Source: Melitaea cinxia
Lineage: Eukaryota > Arthropoda > Insecta > Lepidoptera > Nymphalidae
Assembly: GCF_905220565.1 (NCBI RefSeq)
Contig: NC_059419.1
Span: 8,919,326-8,983,325, forward strand
Reading direction: 5' to 3'
Length of the DNA: 64,000 nucleotides
Every line of letters starts with the position of its first letter. Positions within the stretch are counted from its first letter, which is position 1. The translations under genes were made by a program, and so were the position numbers. Below, in pieces: positions 21,320-33,045 of this stretch. Under the pieces are notes generated by a model. That model worked only from the letters and a program-made list of their open reading frames with translations, searched no databases and was not told the origin of the DNA.

Positions 21320-22619
21320 CGAGGGTCATTTGAAAAGTTCTTAGCCTAACATGGTTAAAGTCATTGGTTTTTTTTATAATTACCCTCATTTTGTAGTTAC
21401 ATTATTTAGCAACAAGTATGCACAGTTTAGTTTATTCACAGTAACTCATTGTTCGTTTACACGTGATACCGTAAGTTAAGTCAGAGCTATTTTTGAAAAT
21501 GGATAAAATTGAACATCGTGCAGTAATGAATGATGAATACCTGAATTTGAAAGGTTTAACTCCAAAAGCTATACATGAAGACATGTCTGCTACTTTGGGT
21601 GAGTCCGCTCCTTCGTATGCGACTGTTAAAAACTGGGTGGCAGAGTTTCAACATGGTCCTGAGACCATTCAAGATGAGCCCCGTAGTGGCCGGCCTTCGA
21701 CTGCTTCCACTGATCAAAACAAAGAAAAAATCTGTGATTTAATTTTATCTGATCGAAGATTGACTGTCGAGGAGATAGCTAAGACTGTAGGCATCTCATC
21801 TGAGTGAACACATCATAAAATTACTACTGAACTTAGATTCTCTAAGGTGTCTGCGCGGTGGGTACCGCGACTGCTTTCAGTGGAACAAAAACGCAACCGA
21901 CTCACAACTTCTCGCGACTGTTTAGAGTTATATGAAGCTGACCCAATAAAATTTGTTGAAAGATTTGTAACCATGGATGAAACCTGGGTTCACCACAATA
22001 TACCCGAGACAAAAGAACAGTCGAAACAATGGAAAAGAGCAGGATTGCCCACCCCAAAGAAGGCAAAGGTGGTTTTATCGGCGGGCAAAGTCATGGTATC
22101 CGTTTTTCGGGATGCAAAGAGTATAATTCTCGTGGATTATTTAAAAAAGGGTAAAACAATAAACTCCGATTACTATTGCAACCTGTTGCGTCGTTTCAGA
22201 GAAGAAATCAAAGAAAAACGTCCAGGTTTATTGAGGAGAAAAGTCTTGTTTCATCAGGACAATGCGCGCGTTCACACCTCTGTGCAATCCATGGCAGAAA
22301 TTCATCAATGTAGCTTCGAATTGTTACCTATCCCCCATATTCACCGGATTTAACACCATCCGACTTTTATCTGTTCCCAAAGCTGATAAAATTTTTAGGT
22401 GGTAAACATTTTTTTACAAATGAAGAGGTCATTGCCGCCGTGGACGCTTATTTAGAGGAGTAAGACGAAGATTTTTTTAAAACGGGTATCGAAGCCTTAC
22501 TGGATCGATGGAAAAAGTGTTTTGAGCTCGGAGGAGAGTATGTTGAAAAATAAAAATAAACTCAAAATCGTGTGGTTTCATTAAGTATGTTAGGCTAAGA
22601 ACTTTTCAAATGACCCTCA
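21320..22619 (+). mobile_element. mariner-family transposon, 1300 bp, TA duplication
   Basis: The ends are inverted repeats of about 30 bp (GAGGGTCATTTGAAAAGTTC and its mirror GAACTTTTCAAATGACCCTC). TA lies on both sides (21318-21319 and 22620-22621), the target duplication of Tc1/mariner elements. The ends are nearly identical, so the copy is not very old. The transposase inside is broken. Confidence 0.93.
21493..22551 (+). pseudogene. mariner transposase, broken
   Basis: Transposase cuts and pastes the element. ATG 21493 opens an N-terminal helix-turn-helix region (LKGLTPKAIHEDMSATLGES, DEPRSGRP) and a second one (DRRLTVEEIAKTVGISSE). A TGA at 21805 stops the frame, which continues open from 21808. 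The catalytic region holds VTMDETWVHH (first Asp) and HQDNARVHT (second Asp). The frame is then lost near 22325. One frame over, SPDLTPSDFYLFPKL gives the third Asp of the DD34D triad, with a further in-frame TAA before DEDFFK. There are thus at least three lesions: two stops and one frameshift. The family's usual length of about 345 residues fits the whole. Confidence 0.9.
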
Positions 22620-22639
22620 TATATCGAGTATGCAGGAGA

Positions 22640-22795
22640 AAAATAATAATAATAATAATAATAATATATACTTTATTGTACACCAAAATATAAACAAACA
22701 GTAGTAATTACAACAAAAAGATGTACAAAGGCGATCTTATCGCTGAAGAGCGATTTCTTCGAGAAATAAATAGGGAACTTAGAATGGTCCTGTAT
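22640..22795 (-). repeat. LINE 3' end G with (ATT)n tail
   Basis: Plus strand: (AAT)n, then ATACTTTATTGTACACC and AAAGGCGATCTTATCGCTGA. Seen from the minus strand it is a 3' UTR with AATAAAGT and an (ATT)n tail. Similar pieces are at 40961 and 63155. Confidence 0.75.
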
Positions 22796-22899
22796 GTATA
22801 CCTATGCCTTAAAAATGGGGTTGGAGATGACACACTTTACAGAGCACCGAGCAGTTTTGGGTAACGTTGGCACAGAAGTGGATTTAAAGTAATTTGATG

Positions 22900-24156
22900 A
22901 AAATCTGGTCAAAATCTGGTCTGATCTGGGTTCAAAGTTTACAAGAGATGGAAAGTGTGAGAGTTATATTGAAAGAAGAGTGAATGCAGGAAACAGGGTG
23001 AATGGAGCTTTGCACTCCTTTATCAGCAGTCGGAAGGTGTCTAACAAGGCTCGTTTGGCTGTGCATGAGAGGGGGTGTTGGTTCCGACACTCATGTACGG
23101 AAGTGAAAGTTGGGTATGGCAGAAGAAACATGAAAGCAGAATAAATGCAGTTGAGATGAAAGCGTTAAGAAGTATGATAGGAGTTCAACTGAGTGACAGA
23201 ATAAGACATAGTATAAGGAAACGTTATGGTCTGAAAGAAGATGTAGTGACGTGGAAGGGGTAGACCTAGGTGTACGTTCCGACCTAGGCCCTTGGGGCCT
23301 AGGCCTCAGACTCAAGTCTAAGGCCTAGGCCCTAAGGGGAAGAGTTGCTGGACGTATACTGGGTGCGTCCCCAGGTGGCGGATAGGGGATGCCACTCGCG
23401 GTTTAACCGCTGCTGGTGGTGGGGTCTTCGGACCCCCGCGGACCAAAACCAGATGATGCGCTCCGGGTACCGCTCTGATTCTCAGAGTAGACTTGTGAGC
23501 CCAGGTGTGTTGGCAAGGAGGTGCGGCGTTGTCTGTGGCGCTGAGACGGCCTGGAGACGTGGGGGTCGGGTTTTCCTTCCTCCACGGGACGGGGAGACGG
23601 ATTCGCTCGCCCGCTCGCTAGCGCTGAGCATACTGCAGTTTCTGCGGGGCTTCTAGGTGCTGGGTTCTAAGGGCTGGACCTCACGGTTGCCCGGACTCAG
23701 GCGATGGGGCAGCTCCTGGACCTCCTGCAGACGGCGGAGGGATCGACTTGGAAAGGTTGAGCGTCCCTTCCGACGGGGCCGAAAGGCCATCACCGGGGGT
23801 CATCGTGATAGTGTGCGAAAGCGATCCCATGGCGTCCCCACCAAGGTGCCGGCGAAAAAAGATGTGGGTTTTAGTGGATAGTCTGGCGTTGCACCTCACG
23901 CCGGGAGTTCCACACTCCCGTCACCCTCGTGTGGCGGGGTTAGTGCGTAAATGTATTTCCCCATCTATAAAAAAAGGCGGACATTCCGAGACCAAATAAG
24001 GGACGTCTTGAAAAAAGGCCAGGTCAAGAGTACCCTAAACCGAAGAGCGTGTATGAAGGGAATAATAAAAGTGGACAAAGCGAAAGAAATATGTAAGGAT
24101 CGTAGCAAGTGGAAAGAAGTGGTCTCTGCCTACCCCTACTTGAAAGAGGCGTGATT
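22900..24156 (+). pseudogene. RTE-like LINE C-terminus, split by a GC-rich insertion
   Basis: The 5' piece (22925-23280) encodes SKFTRDGKCESYIERRVNAG, VLVPTLMYGSESWVWQKKHE, INAVEMKALRSMIGVQLSDR and GLKEDVV, then GRPRCTF. The 3' piece (23975-24154) resumes with RRTFRDQIRDVLKKGQVKS, NRRACMKGIIKV and KEICKDRSKWKEVVSAYPYL, ending at TGA. Together these are the end of an RTE-type polyprotein. Frameshifts are present even outside the insertion (near 23070). The two pieces share the local word RTF/CTF on both sides of the insertion. Confidence 0.8.
23270..23985 (+). mobile_element. GC-rich insertion within the RTE-like LINE
   Basis: About 715 bp of GC-rich DNA ending in CCATCTATAAAAAAA. It begins with a palindromic block (GACCTAGGCCCTTGGGGCCT and relatives, to about 23337). 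It holds no complete ORF with a known domain. Near its 3' end the phrase VRKCISPSIKK links it to the fragment at 19210-19560. It is probably a truncated non-LTR element. Confidence 0.55.
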
Positions 24157-25119
24157 ATATATGGTGATGAAAATTTTCGATGCACTGCAGAATCGGGGCA
24201 TAACTTTATTAATCCGTTACTGTGTTGGACCAGAATTATATATAAATGTATAGTTTTAGACTTTTAATTAGAATTAAATATGCTATTACGGCTGTCGTAG
24301 ATGTGAAGCCCCTCAAAGATGCACGCACTGATTACCTTCATGTAGTTATGAAAGAAAGAAAATTACTTCCTGAAGCTATAATTTGCCTTTAGGTTGTACT
24401 TACTGCTTATTCAAATAGGCACTGAGTGGAATGTATACTTCGTACAAAATAATTAGGTATATAATTGTTGTTAAAAATATATATAACACTTACTAGCTGA
24501 CTGTTATCTTATAACACATTATCTATTGGTGAGCTGTTATCTTATAACACATTATCTATTAATTTTGCTCTTAAGACTAAGCTTTTTTCTACGTACCTTT
24601 TTGTATGTTTGCTTTATTCAAAAATTTAAGGCAAACGCACCTATCATGGAAACGATTTAGTGATGTTTTTTTTTTAAACACAAAATAGTCACATTTGACT
24701 TTTTTTTTAATAATAGCACTCGTTGGTTGTGCCAACATTATAAATACATGAATAAATACACGATAAAACCAATGGCCCTTTTCTCTTCGAACATCACGAT
24801 TTTTATAATCATTCATGCATGACTCTTTGATGTCAAAAATCATTATTCCTTAAAAAGTGACATGCAATTATGTACTTAGACGGTTATTTAAGTACCTCTA
24901 CGCGTACCAAACGGTAGAATAAAATCTAGTATTTAATGTAACTCCTTCTAATTGTATTTGACTAGGTTAACATAATTATTACATGAATACTGGTGACATT
25001 GTACTAAATAGATAAATGACAAGTAAAAATAACTTTCGAATACGTCAAAAATATGTATTTGTGTTAATAATTTAAAATTTTCTGTATATCTATATCCATA
25101 AATATTTAGCGTTATTAGA
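24157..25119. other. Intergenic DNA with a 33-bp direct repeat
   Basis: TGTTATCTTATAACACATTA occurs at 24502 and again at 24535 (33-bp period, two copies). A short protein-like stretch near 24295-24385 (VVDVKPLKDARTDYLHVVMK) has no further support. Confidence 0.5.
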
Positions 25120-25527
25120 ATGGGAAATCGAAGTATGAATTGTCTGCCAGACACTAAACAAGAAACAGGTTCTGAAAACACGTTACAGTCACTTGTATAT
25201 GGACCAAAAACGAGACGAAAGAAGTTTGAACCAGCTATTAAAAAATCTAGAAACATGAGAAAACCAAGAGTGCTTAATAAAACTAAATCAACGCGAGCCG
25301 TTTATAGCACTATGAAACATATATTTGGTGATAAAGTTCCAGTGATGTTAGCTTTCATAGCTTCAGAATCAGAATGTTGTTTACGACTCGAAAAAAAGCC
25401 GATAAAATCTAAATCTGCACAAAATCACGACATTGCTAACGAGAAATCGTGTCGGAGAGTCAGCTCTTTTCCGTGTACAACATACTGTCGAGAATGTAGA
25501 AAATCGTCATCTAAATGTGTCTATTGA
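25120..25527 (+). CDS. Hypothetical 135-aa basic, Cys-tailed protein
   Basis: A single-exon ORF from ATG 25120 (A at -3, G at +4) to TGA. I do not recognise it. The middle is basic (TRRKKFEPAIKKSRNMRKPR). A hydrophobic segment follows (VPVMLAFIASESECCLRLE), and the tail is Cys-rich (PCTTYCRECRKSSSKC). There is no signal peptide at the start. No transposon signature surrounds it. A 102-codon ORF overlaps on the other strand, so chance cannot be excluded. No clean AATAAA follows within 100 bases. Confidence 0.4.
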   Translation: MGNRSMNCLPDTKQETGSENTLQSLVYGPKTRRKKFEPAIKKSRNMRKPRVLNKTKSTRAVYSTMKHIFGDKVPVMLAFIASESECCLRLEKKPIKSKSAQNHDIANEKSCRRVSSFPCTTYCRECRKSSSKCVY

Positions 25528-25660
25528 CTTTTGGTTATTTTGTGTAAAATACTTAATCAATATATTTATATACATTCTAATTGCATTTTAAATTATTTTG
25601 CCTGGTATCTTTAATATGGTTTTGGGTAAAATATTTGACACACATGGTATCCCCGTGCAG

Positions 25661-25831
25661 TGGCGCGCCTTCCAGCGAAAGAGAAGTGTGTCGTACGAAT
25701 TTTGTGTCATTGCAAGTTAAAGTTTACATGTTTTTCTCGAATTGGAGTTCTTAATCCCATTAATTATCATATGAGGACTTTATTGTGATTATGTGTTATC
25801 ATCTTATGTGTGCTCGAGGCGTGTGATAAGG
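25661..25831 (+). other. Candidate non-coding first exon (possibly Itpr)
   Basis: A patch of higher GC (GTGCAGTGGCGCGCCTTCCA) is followed by untranslated-looking DNA ending AAGG|GTAAGT at 25831/25832, a consensus donor. The next well-supported acceptors on this strand are at 42840 and 53139. If spliced to 42841, the junction would read AAGGATGG, a good start context. The 5' limit is a guess and promoter elements are not evident. Confidence 0.3.
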
Positions 25832-27896
25832 GTAAGTTAATCGTATATTCATTTACAATTGTCAAACGACGATTCTGAACTGTATTGCAACGAAAATATG
25901 CTCTTATTAGAATAATGTCCCAATACGAAATATCACTATTATTGTTTTCTTAGACGGTCGCTAGGCTTGACAGTGTCAGGTGTGACCTGAAAGTTTTTTT
26001 TTCTAAATTATTTGGATGACATTGATACACGGTACAAAGTAAATGTTTCAGTTATTTATTTAGTTAGAGAGACCGGTTTTGTAGATTTAACAATACATTT
26101 AGAATCCTATTAGAATATCATATACTCAGTAGTCTGTCCCTGACAAGGAATTACCCACATATTTAAATTTTATCTTGAATAAGTACAATATTATTTTTCC
26201 TCCATGAAAAAAAATCAAAAACCACATTTGTTGGTTGATCTGTTAATTAATTTTAGTTACTTAATGCGTTATTTACACTTAACGTTGATTGTAACGTTAA
26301 CGATGATAAAGATCTGATGAAAAAATTTATTTGAGGTTAGGTCATATACCTTACCTACCCCCACTTTATTAAAAAATTTGAGGGAAAAGTCACAGAATGA
26401 AAATACAAGAAAAAAAGTTGCTATCCTAAAACAAATACTAACATATTTTGATTATATCTTTTATTTTCTGTAAACTGCAAAAACATAATGACATAATTTA
26501 TAACAGTAATAGGTAAAAAGTAATATTATATTTCTTAGAATGTATTTTTATTTTAGAATTTGAATTAAAAATAATTAAATGTTTTAAAAGATATATTAAA
26601 GATACTTACATATTTATTAAAAATATAAAATGGAGGTAAAAGAAAAAATTATGGTACAGTTACATTTTTTTATTTTGCTCCAAAAAAAATAATGTTTACG
26701 TGCTATCTCAAATGCATTAAGTAAATTACTCTAATTGCAATTTATTATTTTCAAAGTGTTACATTTAATACAAATAGGTTTATAATAGATGTAAATGGCT
26801 TGATAGAGTTTAGTATTAACTGTCAGCTTAAATCACTAAATAAATCTACACTTAGGACCGTGAGGATTATACCAGCTGTTATTACTTCTTATTACACAGG
26901 GAACACATACGTATTTTGATTGAAGGTTTGTACCGTAAATATTTTTTTAAACCTTTCTCAACCAACCTCATTGGTAGTATTTATTTTTCTTATTTATTAA
27001 TTGTTACATAATTTAGACTTTAAACAATAGACACAAATATAAAATAATTTTAACTATTTTATCACCTAAAGCTAAATATACAATTCAAAAATAACAGTTC
27101 TTACTTATTTATCTTTTTTAAATATCATACTTTTTAACTCAGCTTAACAAATTTATACATTGGTTGACATAAAAAATATTAACAATTCTTTAAATAAAAC
27201 TTCTCCACTAAGTCTATATCGGAGATCAAGGCACCTGTAATACAATTTTTTTTTGTATTTGCATTTTTATGTTTCATTAAATGCAGTAACAAATAATGTA
27301 TTTAAGAATCTATTGGTCTACAAAAGCAATATTATTAAGCTGTTACAAGTTAACTTAGTAACAGAAAGTAAGTAGTCTTGGTAACACAAATACATTGTAT
27401 GTCGTATTTGGGTTATAAATGTTTCATACTATTTACTCAAATAGTGTTAATTATTAATAGCTTTAAATTGTTCATGCACAGCGCTATACCTCACTTTTGA
27501 ACAATTTGTTCTATAATAAAAGAAAAATATAGGAAAACCTGCAATAACTCTGTATAATTATTTTAAGCAATACACAATTATTCTATATGGTTTTCCAAGC
27601 CTAAAAATCTGCTAGACTTTTACGATTTCACCGTTGTGAGTTTTAACACTTATTAAGATAACATGTGAATTGTAAATATGTATAATTTGTAAAATTTTGA
27701 AATAAAAAAAATTTAATCTTAAAAAAGGAGATCACATGATATTTGTTGTTATTGATCATATTGTGATTTTTGTTGTATATTTCAGTAATCATTTCTGGAT
27801 TGTTTAAGTTTTTATTAAATTATTTAATTGAAGGAACAATTAACTATCTAATTACTGTTGAATTATTGAAATAATGAATATTTAATGTTCCTCACT
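25832..27896. other. AT-rich DNA, nothing recognised
   Basis: About 2 kb of strongly AT-rich sequence without exons or a clear repeat family. It may be intron of the Itpr transcription unit if the 25.7-kb exon is real. Confidence 0.45.
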
Positions 27897-28232
27897 TATC
27901 ATCACTTCGGCCTAATACAGTCCACTGCTGGACATAGGTCTCTACAAGTTAGCGCCTAAAATGACGTGAACTCGTGTGTTTTACCCATAGTCGCCACGCT
28001 GGGCAGGCGGGTTGGTGACCTCAGAGCTGGCATTGTCGCACTGAAGACGCTGCTGTCCGTCTTCGGCCTGTGTATTTAAAAGCCAGCAGTTGTATGGTTA
28101 TCTCGCCATCGATCGACATTTTAAGTTCCAAGGTTGTAGTGCAACTGTGTTATCTCTTAGTCGTCTCTTACGACACCCACGGGAAGAGATAGGGTGGCTA
28201 TAATTCTTACAGCCATAACCACACAGCAAATA
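27897..28232 (+). repeat. Interspersed repeat B
   Basis: Full-length type: TCATCACTTCGGCCTAATAC, ACATAGGTCTCTACAAGTTA, GGGCAGGCGGGTTGGTGACC, and an end at GCCATAACCACACAGC. Confidence 0.85.
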
Positions 28233-29144
28233 ATATATATTTAATGTTGGTAACATATAAAAATGGAATTAACACACGCAAAAAAAATTAGAACAGTAGA
28301 TAATACTTTTATTCTTTTACTATTGTTATTATTAGAAGTTTACAGATAATGTAAGTAAAATAACATAATATCACATTTTTAAACAACTCAAAAATAGCGA
28401 AGACATTTTCTTATTGGCACGAAGTTCCTTACGGCAGGATTGAATTTAACTGGGCGACCGAACTGAAAAAAATGTGATACTAAAACCGTAAGAAAAATAT
28501 ATAACGCAAGTGACGTAATATCAGTCACACGACTGTATAATATGACGTTTGTAAAACTAAAATATTATTAGTAAACTTTTTTTAAAATTATTTATGTAAT
28601 TTTATACGGTCGACAAAAATAAATAAAGACACGTGTTTTTTTATTTCACTTAATAGTTTCAATGAATTATTATTATTATTATTTTGTTTGATTTATCATA
28701 TTTTACGGTATTTGTTATTCTCTAAAATACTAAATTTCCTAAATACTTTTATGTACTTAATTAAAAACCAATCAACAAAATTAACAAAAAAAATCAAGAA
28801 CTAGAAAATATTTATATAATTCAACATTTTTTTTTTCTTCTAATTGTGTTGCTTCTATACTATCCGAAGGTACTTCGTTCCTACCTGGTGTCCCATGACA
28901 CCACTAATTTTATTTATTTATTTTGTTCATCATTATCATCATAATTTTTTGAATTAGAGCAAAATGTGACAAGTAGTTTTTGAGTTATCTTAACGAGTAT
29001 TTTATGAGTAGGTACTTTAATGATGTTCTCATTTTATTACGTGTCAATGTAAATTGATGTCGACTTTTTTGTTTGTTTAAGAATAAACACATTTTAGCTT
29101 CAAGATCAATTAAATTGCTCGTTAAAGTATTCATAAACATAAAG
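28233..29144. other. AT-rich DNA before the gap
   Basis: No gene seen. The phrase AGTTTTTGAGTTATCTTAAC and the GTCAATGTAAATTGATGTCG end at 28970-29070 resemble a decayed copy of element C. Confidence 0.4.
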
Positions 29145-29344
29145 NNNNNNNNNNNNNNNNNNNNNNNNNNNNNNNNNNNNNNNNNNNNNNNNNNNNNNNN
29201 NNNNNNNNNNNNNNNNNNNNNNNNNNNNNNNNNNNNNNNNNNNNNNNNNNNNNNNNNNNNNNNNNNNNNNNNNNNNNNNNNNNNNNNNNNNNNNNNNNNN
29301 NNNNNNNNNNNNNNNNNNNNNNNNNNNNNNNNNNNNNNNNNNNN
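29145..29344. other. Assembly gap (200 N)
   Basis: Exactly 200 undetermined bases, which usually stands for a scaffold join of unknown size. Distances across it are not reliable. Confidence 0.99.
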
Positions 29345-29790
29345 AAAACCAATAATCCTCAAGTAAAGAATAAGACATATTAGAAAAAAGAAACGGAACA
29401 TTTAGTCTGGTATAAATATTTATAATACGTCCGGTATTAAAATCATAGCGAAACGTACATATTTACAGAAACAAAACACATAAAATGGTTGCAAATAATC
29501 TAAAATGAAATGTTTCCACAGATGAATGTTATAAAGAAAAATAAAATTAACAGTAAAATATTTATTTATGAACTATATTATAACTATGAATTTATTTTAA
29601 AAATCCGGGACAAGATGATGATGGAACCGGTTTTATCCCGTTTAGATATTGTATTTGTTGTTTCATTCAACCATACAATGTTTTAATACGGTATATTTTA
29701 TGAGTTCCAGTAAAAACACTCATAAATCATTTATAGGTTACTTTAATTCTAGTAGGGGTTGACAACACGCTTCTGACGCTCCTGGAATTA
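29345..29790. other. AT-rich DNA after the gap
   Basis: No gene or clear repeat recognised. Confidence 0.5.
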
Positions 29791-29794
29791 AATC

Positions 29795-29855
29795 TGCCAA
29801 TAGATTACGGTAATCGCTTACCATCAGGTGGACCGTGAGCTTGTTTGTACCCTAC
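29795..29855 (-). repeat. Interspersed repeat A, short fragment
   Basis: ATTACGGTAATCGCTTACCA and TCAGGTGGACCGTGAGCTTG are the reverse of the family's 5' region. Confidence 0.75.
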
Positions 29856-30039
29856 TGGTATTTAAAAACACTCGTCTCTTGCGACTCCAAAGATAAAGAT
29901 CAACTACACTACAAAGTCTACTACGGAGTCTTATTCATACGGTATGTTCTCACTGCTTTGGGTACAAAGCCCCGGTGTGTTCTAGTTACGTTTCGGACCA
30001 GAGGGTTAAAACAGCTCTAACTATTCATATTATAGTAAC

Positions 30040-30350
30040 ACTAGCGACCCGCCCCGGCTTCGCACGGGTGCAATGCTGATACGTTCCCCGTAGGTGATAG
30101 CGTGATAATATGTAGCCTATATGTTGACCCGGCTTCTAAATAATATTCGTACCAAATTTGAAGTAAATCCATGCAGTACTTCTTGAGTTTATCCCGGACA
30201 TACATACAGACAAACAGACAAAAATTCTAAAAACTATATTTTTGGCTTCGGTATCGATTGAAGATCACACCCCATGTATTCTTTAAAAAAAATATTCAAT
30301 GTACAGTTTTGACTTTCCTACCATTTTATTATATGTATAGATTCTAGCGT
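30040..30350 (+). repeat. Interspersed repeat D2
   Basis: It starts CTAGCGACCCGCCCCGGCTT. It includes CTATATGTTGACCCGGCTTC and GGCTTCGGTATCGATTGAAG, and ends CCATTTTATTATATGTATAG. A longer inverted copy lies at 34535-35178. Confidence 0.85.
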
Positions 30351-31607
30351 AGGCATAGTAGTATCATTTTAAGTAATAATAGTTTCCTTAATTTAATTTG
30401 TTATTGTAATATTGTTGGTATTTCCTTCTAAATAATAAAAATGTAATATAACCGGTATGAAAAAACTATTTTCTTCTCCATCAAACGAATTTACAGTTTA
30501 TTGTAATTTATCTGTAGAACTGTTTTTTTTTTTTTTTTTTTTTATATTAAAATATTTATCTTTTAGTAGATACTTTTTACTTAGTATATTATACTTTTAT
30601 CGAGAAGATGACTAATTAAATATGATTTATAAATAATAACTAAAAACCGTTCTGTGAAAGCGAATTAATTCCACATAAGTGTAGCCGCAAAAGCGTCTGA
30701 CGATGATTCGATATAAATTCTTATTTAAAAATAACATTTAAAAGCATCAGGTGATCTCAAAAAGTTATAATTGATATGATAGCCTAAAAACTCGTGAGCC
30801 GTCTTTATTCGTATAACTTTTTAAGATGAACAATATATTTCAGGACTATGAACCTATTTCGGTCCGTGACCTTGATCACAGCAAAAAATCACCTTCCATA
30901 TAGGAAATTGACAGATTATATTTAATTAAAATTGTTTACCATGTGGATTCTGATTTTTTGTCCAGTATTGCCTTTCGACTCCGGTTCTCCCGGATGTGAC
31001 ATAAAACTTATTTTATTTCTAATGAAATTGTACAATGCATTCCAATATTTTTAAAGTCCACTAAAATTATTATTTTAACTAATTGTTAGTCATTTATAGA
31101 TAATTATAACTACCTGGAGCATAATTTTATCGTTATTTATTCCTGTGCAGAATAGCTGTAGTGTTTAGTTCATAAACGGCGGAAAAATAGAAACAACCCT
31201 TTCGCTTTTTAACCACCTGTTGAACCTACAACGTATTGAGGTATCGTTTTATATCACACTTGCCGTGCCACACGGTTTCACAGGTGTTAATTTGAGGGAA
31301 AAATAGCATTCTTCGGTAAACAGGTTATCTAACACAAAAACTATTTATTTATTTACTTATAAGGGATAGTACACAGCACAGAAAAAATTATAAAACAAAC
31401 AAGAATGAAATATAATCAAAAATGCCAATTACGACCATCCATCCGTATCGTGTATTTAAACCAGTAGTTCCCGAGATTAACTACATATTATATAAGTATA
31501 CTCGTAGGTATATATCATCTTCGTCATATATCTATATGTTAAAACCTGTTTCATATCTATCCCACTTACAATACAAACAGTTTTGTTGGTTTCATCTACT
31601 TCTCTCA
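30351..31607. other. AT-rich DNA, nothing recognised
   Basis: It contains a T-run at 30524-30543 but no supported exon. Confidence 0.5.
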
Positions 31608-31942
31608 CTTTACTTCAGCCTATCGCAGTCCACTGCTGGACATAGGCCTCCCCAATTTCGCGCGAGACATTATGGCGCCAACTCATGTCTTTTACCAATA
31701 GTCACCAAGCTGTAAAGGCGGGTTGGTGACCGCAGGGCTGGCTTTGTCGCACCGAAGACACTGCTGCCCTTCTTCGGCCTGTGTATTTGAAAGCCAGCAG
31801 CTGGATGGTTATCCCGCCTTCGGTCGGCTTTATAAGTTCCAAGTTGGTAGTGGAACTTTGGTATCCCTTAGTCGCCCTTTTTGACACCCACCGGAAGAGA
31901 GTCGGTGCCTATATTCTTTACTGCCGTAACCACACAGTTACT
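31608..31942 (+). repeat. Interspersed repeat B
   Basis: TACTTCAGCCTATCGCAGTC, AAGGCGGGTTGGTGACCGCA, GTATTTGAAAGCCAGCAGCT, ending GCCGTAACCACACAG. Confidence 0.88.
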
Positions 31943-32439
31943 ACTTTTCTGCGATTACCAAATTAAAAAGTGCGATTTTTTGCTAGTGCCTAATTTTGTT
32001 TATCTACCTATTTCGATCGATATAGACATATATACACTTAATATACATATAAAGTTGACCGGATAACGGAGCCCTTGCAATAAGCTAAAGTTTGATTATG
32101 GTTTTGAATACCGGGCATTTGGAGACTACCGATTTGAATTCAACCATTTACTGATCTTATAATTATCTATAGTGATTAATTATTATAATGGCTATTTAAT
32201 TAATTTATAACGGTTTGATGTTATTATTTTAATGGGTTTACTATTAACATTGATAAGAAAATTTCCTTCTGACAGATCATTTCGTTGGTGTAATTTTTGG
32301 TTGAGTAATTACGGCTCCCGAATTTGTGAAATAAAACACTTTTTTATGAAGAATAAATATGTTTTGCAGCTCAACACAATTCGTCTCAACGTCTTTACAA
32401 CACTGCTAATCGAGAACTACCCCGTAACTTTTTTTTCGA

Positions 32440-32830
32440 GTTGTTGAGTGCTGTTATCGGCCTTTACAGCGTCACCTGTGAGAGGGGCCGGGTACTATAG
32501 ACACCGGCCGCGAAGGAAGAAGTCCTCTAGGAAGGCTCGGGGAAAACGCACGCCCTAAGGGGTTCTCCTAGCAAGATCGCACCTTGGCTTAGAACATCGT
32601 CGGAGTGGACGAGGCGCTATAACGGAGCGCTGAGACGGCTTACGGACGGTCCTAGGCGCTCGCCAGCGGGGGCGGTGTGTGTGTGTGTCGTGTATGGGAT
32701 GGTTGGTGTATATGGCTTTAAGCGCCGTTATCCTATCGTCAGTGTCGGTTAAACGTGCATAGGCCGTCTTTGTACTATCTGTAAGTTTCCTGCCCCGCAA
32801 CCTTGGTGGTATCCGTCTTTATATTGCGCG
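32440..32830 (-). other. GC-rich island of unknown origin
   Basis: About 390 bp of GC-rich DNA in AT-rich surroundings. On the minus strand it is open for 81 codons (32800-32555: GRKLTDSTKTAYARLTDTDD), continuous in frame a little further upstream. It may be the 5' part of a non-LTR element, but I see no diagnostic domain. A (GT)n run is at 32677-32688. Confidence 0.4.
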
Positions 32831-33045
32831 CCCTATACTGCTCCAAATGTTAGTCACACAACTCAATATTATTTTGTCTCCCGTTACAAATAATAACAGC
32901 TATTGTTAAAATAGAGATAAGATGAGATTGCCTTTACACAGTGTAAGAGAAAAGTAAAGCCAAACAAAAATGTGGATTCATTACATACTTTTCATAATAC
33001 TGGTCTAACAGACTTCGTGAGCTTCTCTGAAATGTTCGTCTAGAT

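Noticed and set aside
29073..29401. ORFs across the N gap
   Set aside because: Undetermined bases cannot contain stops; these ORFs are artificial.
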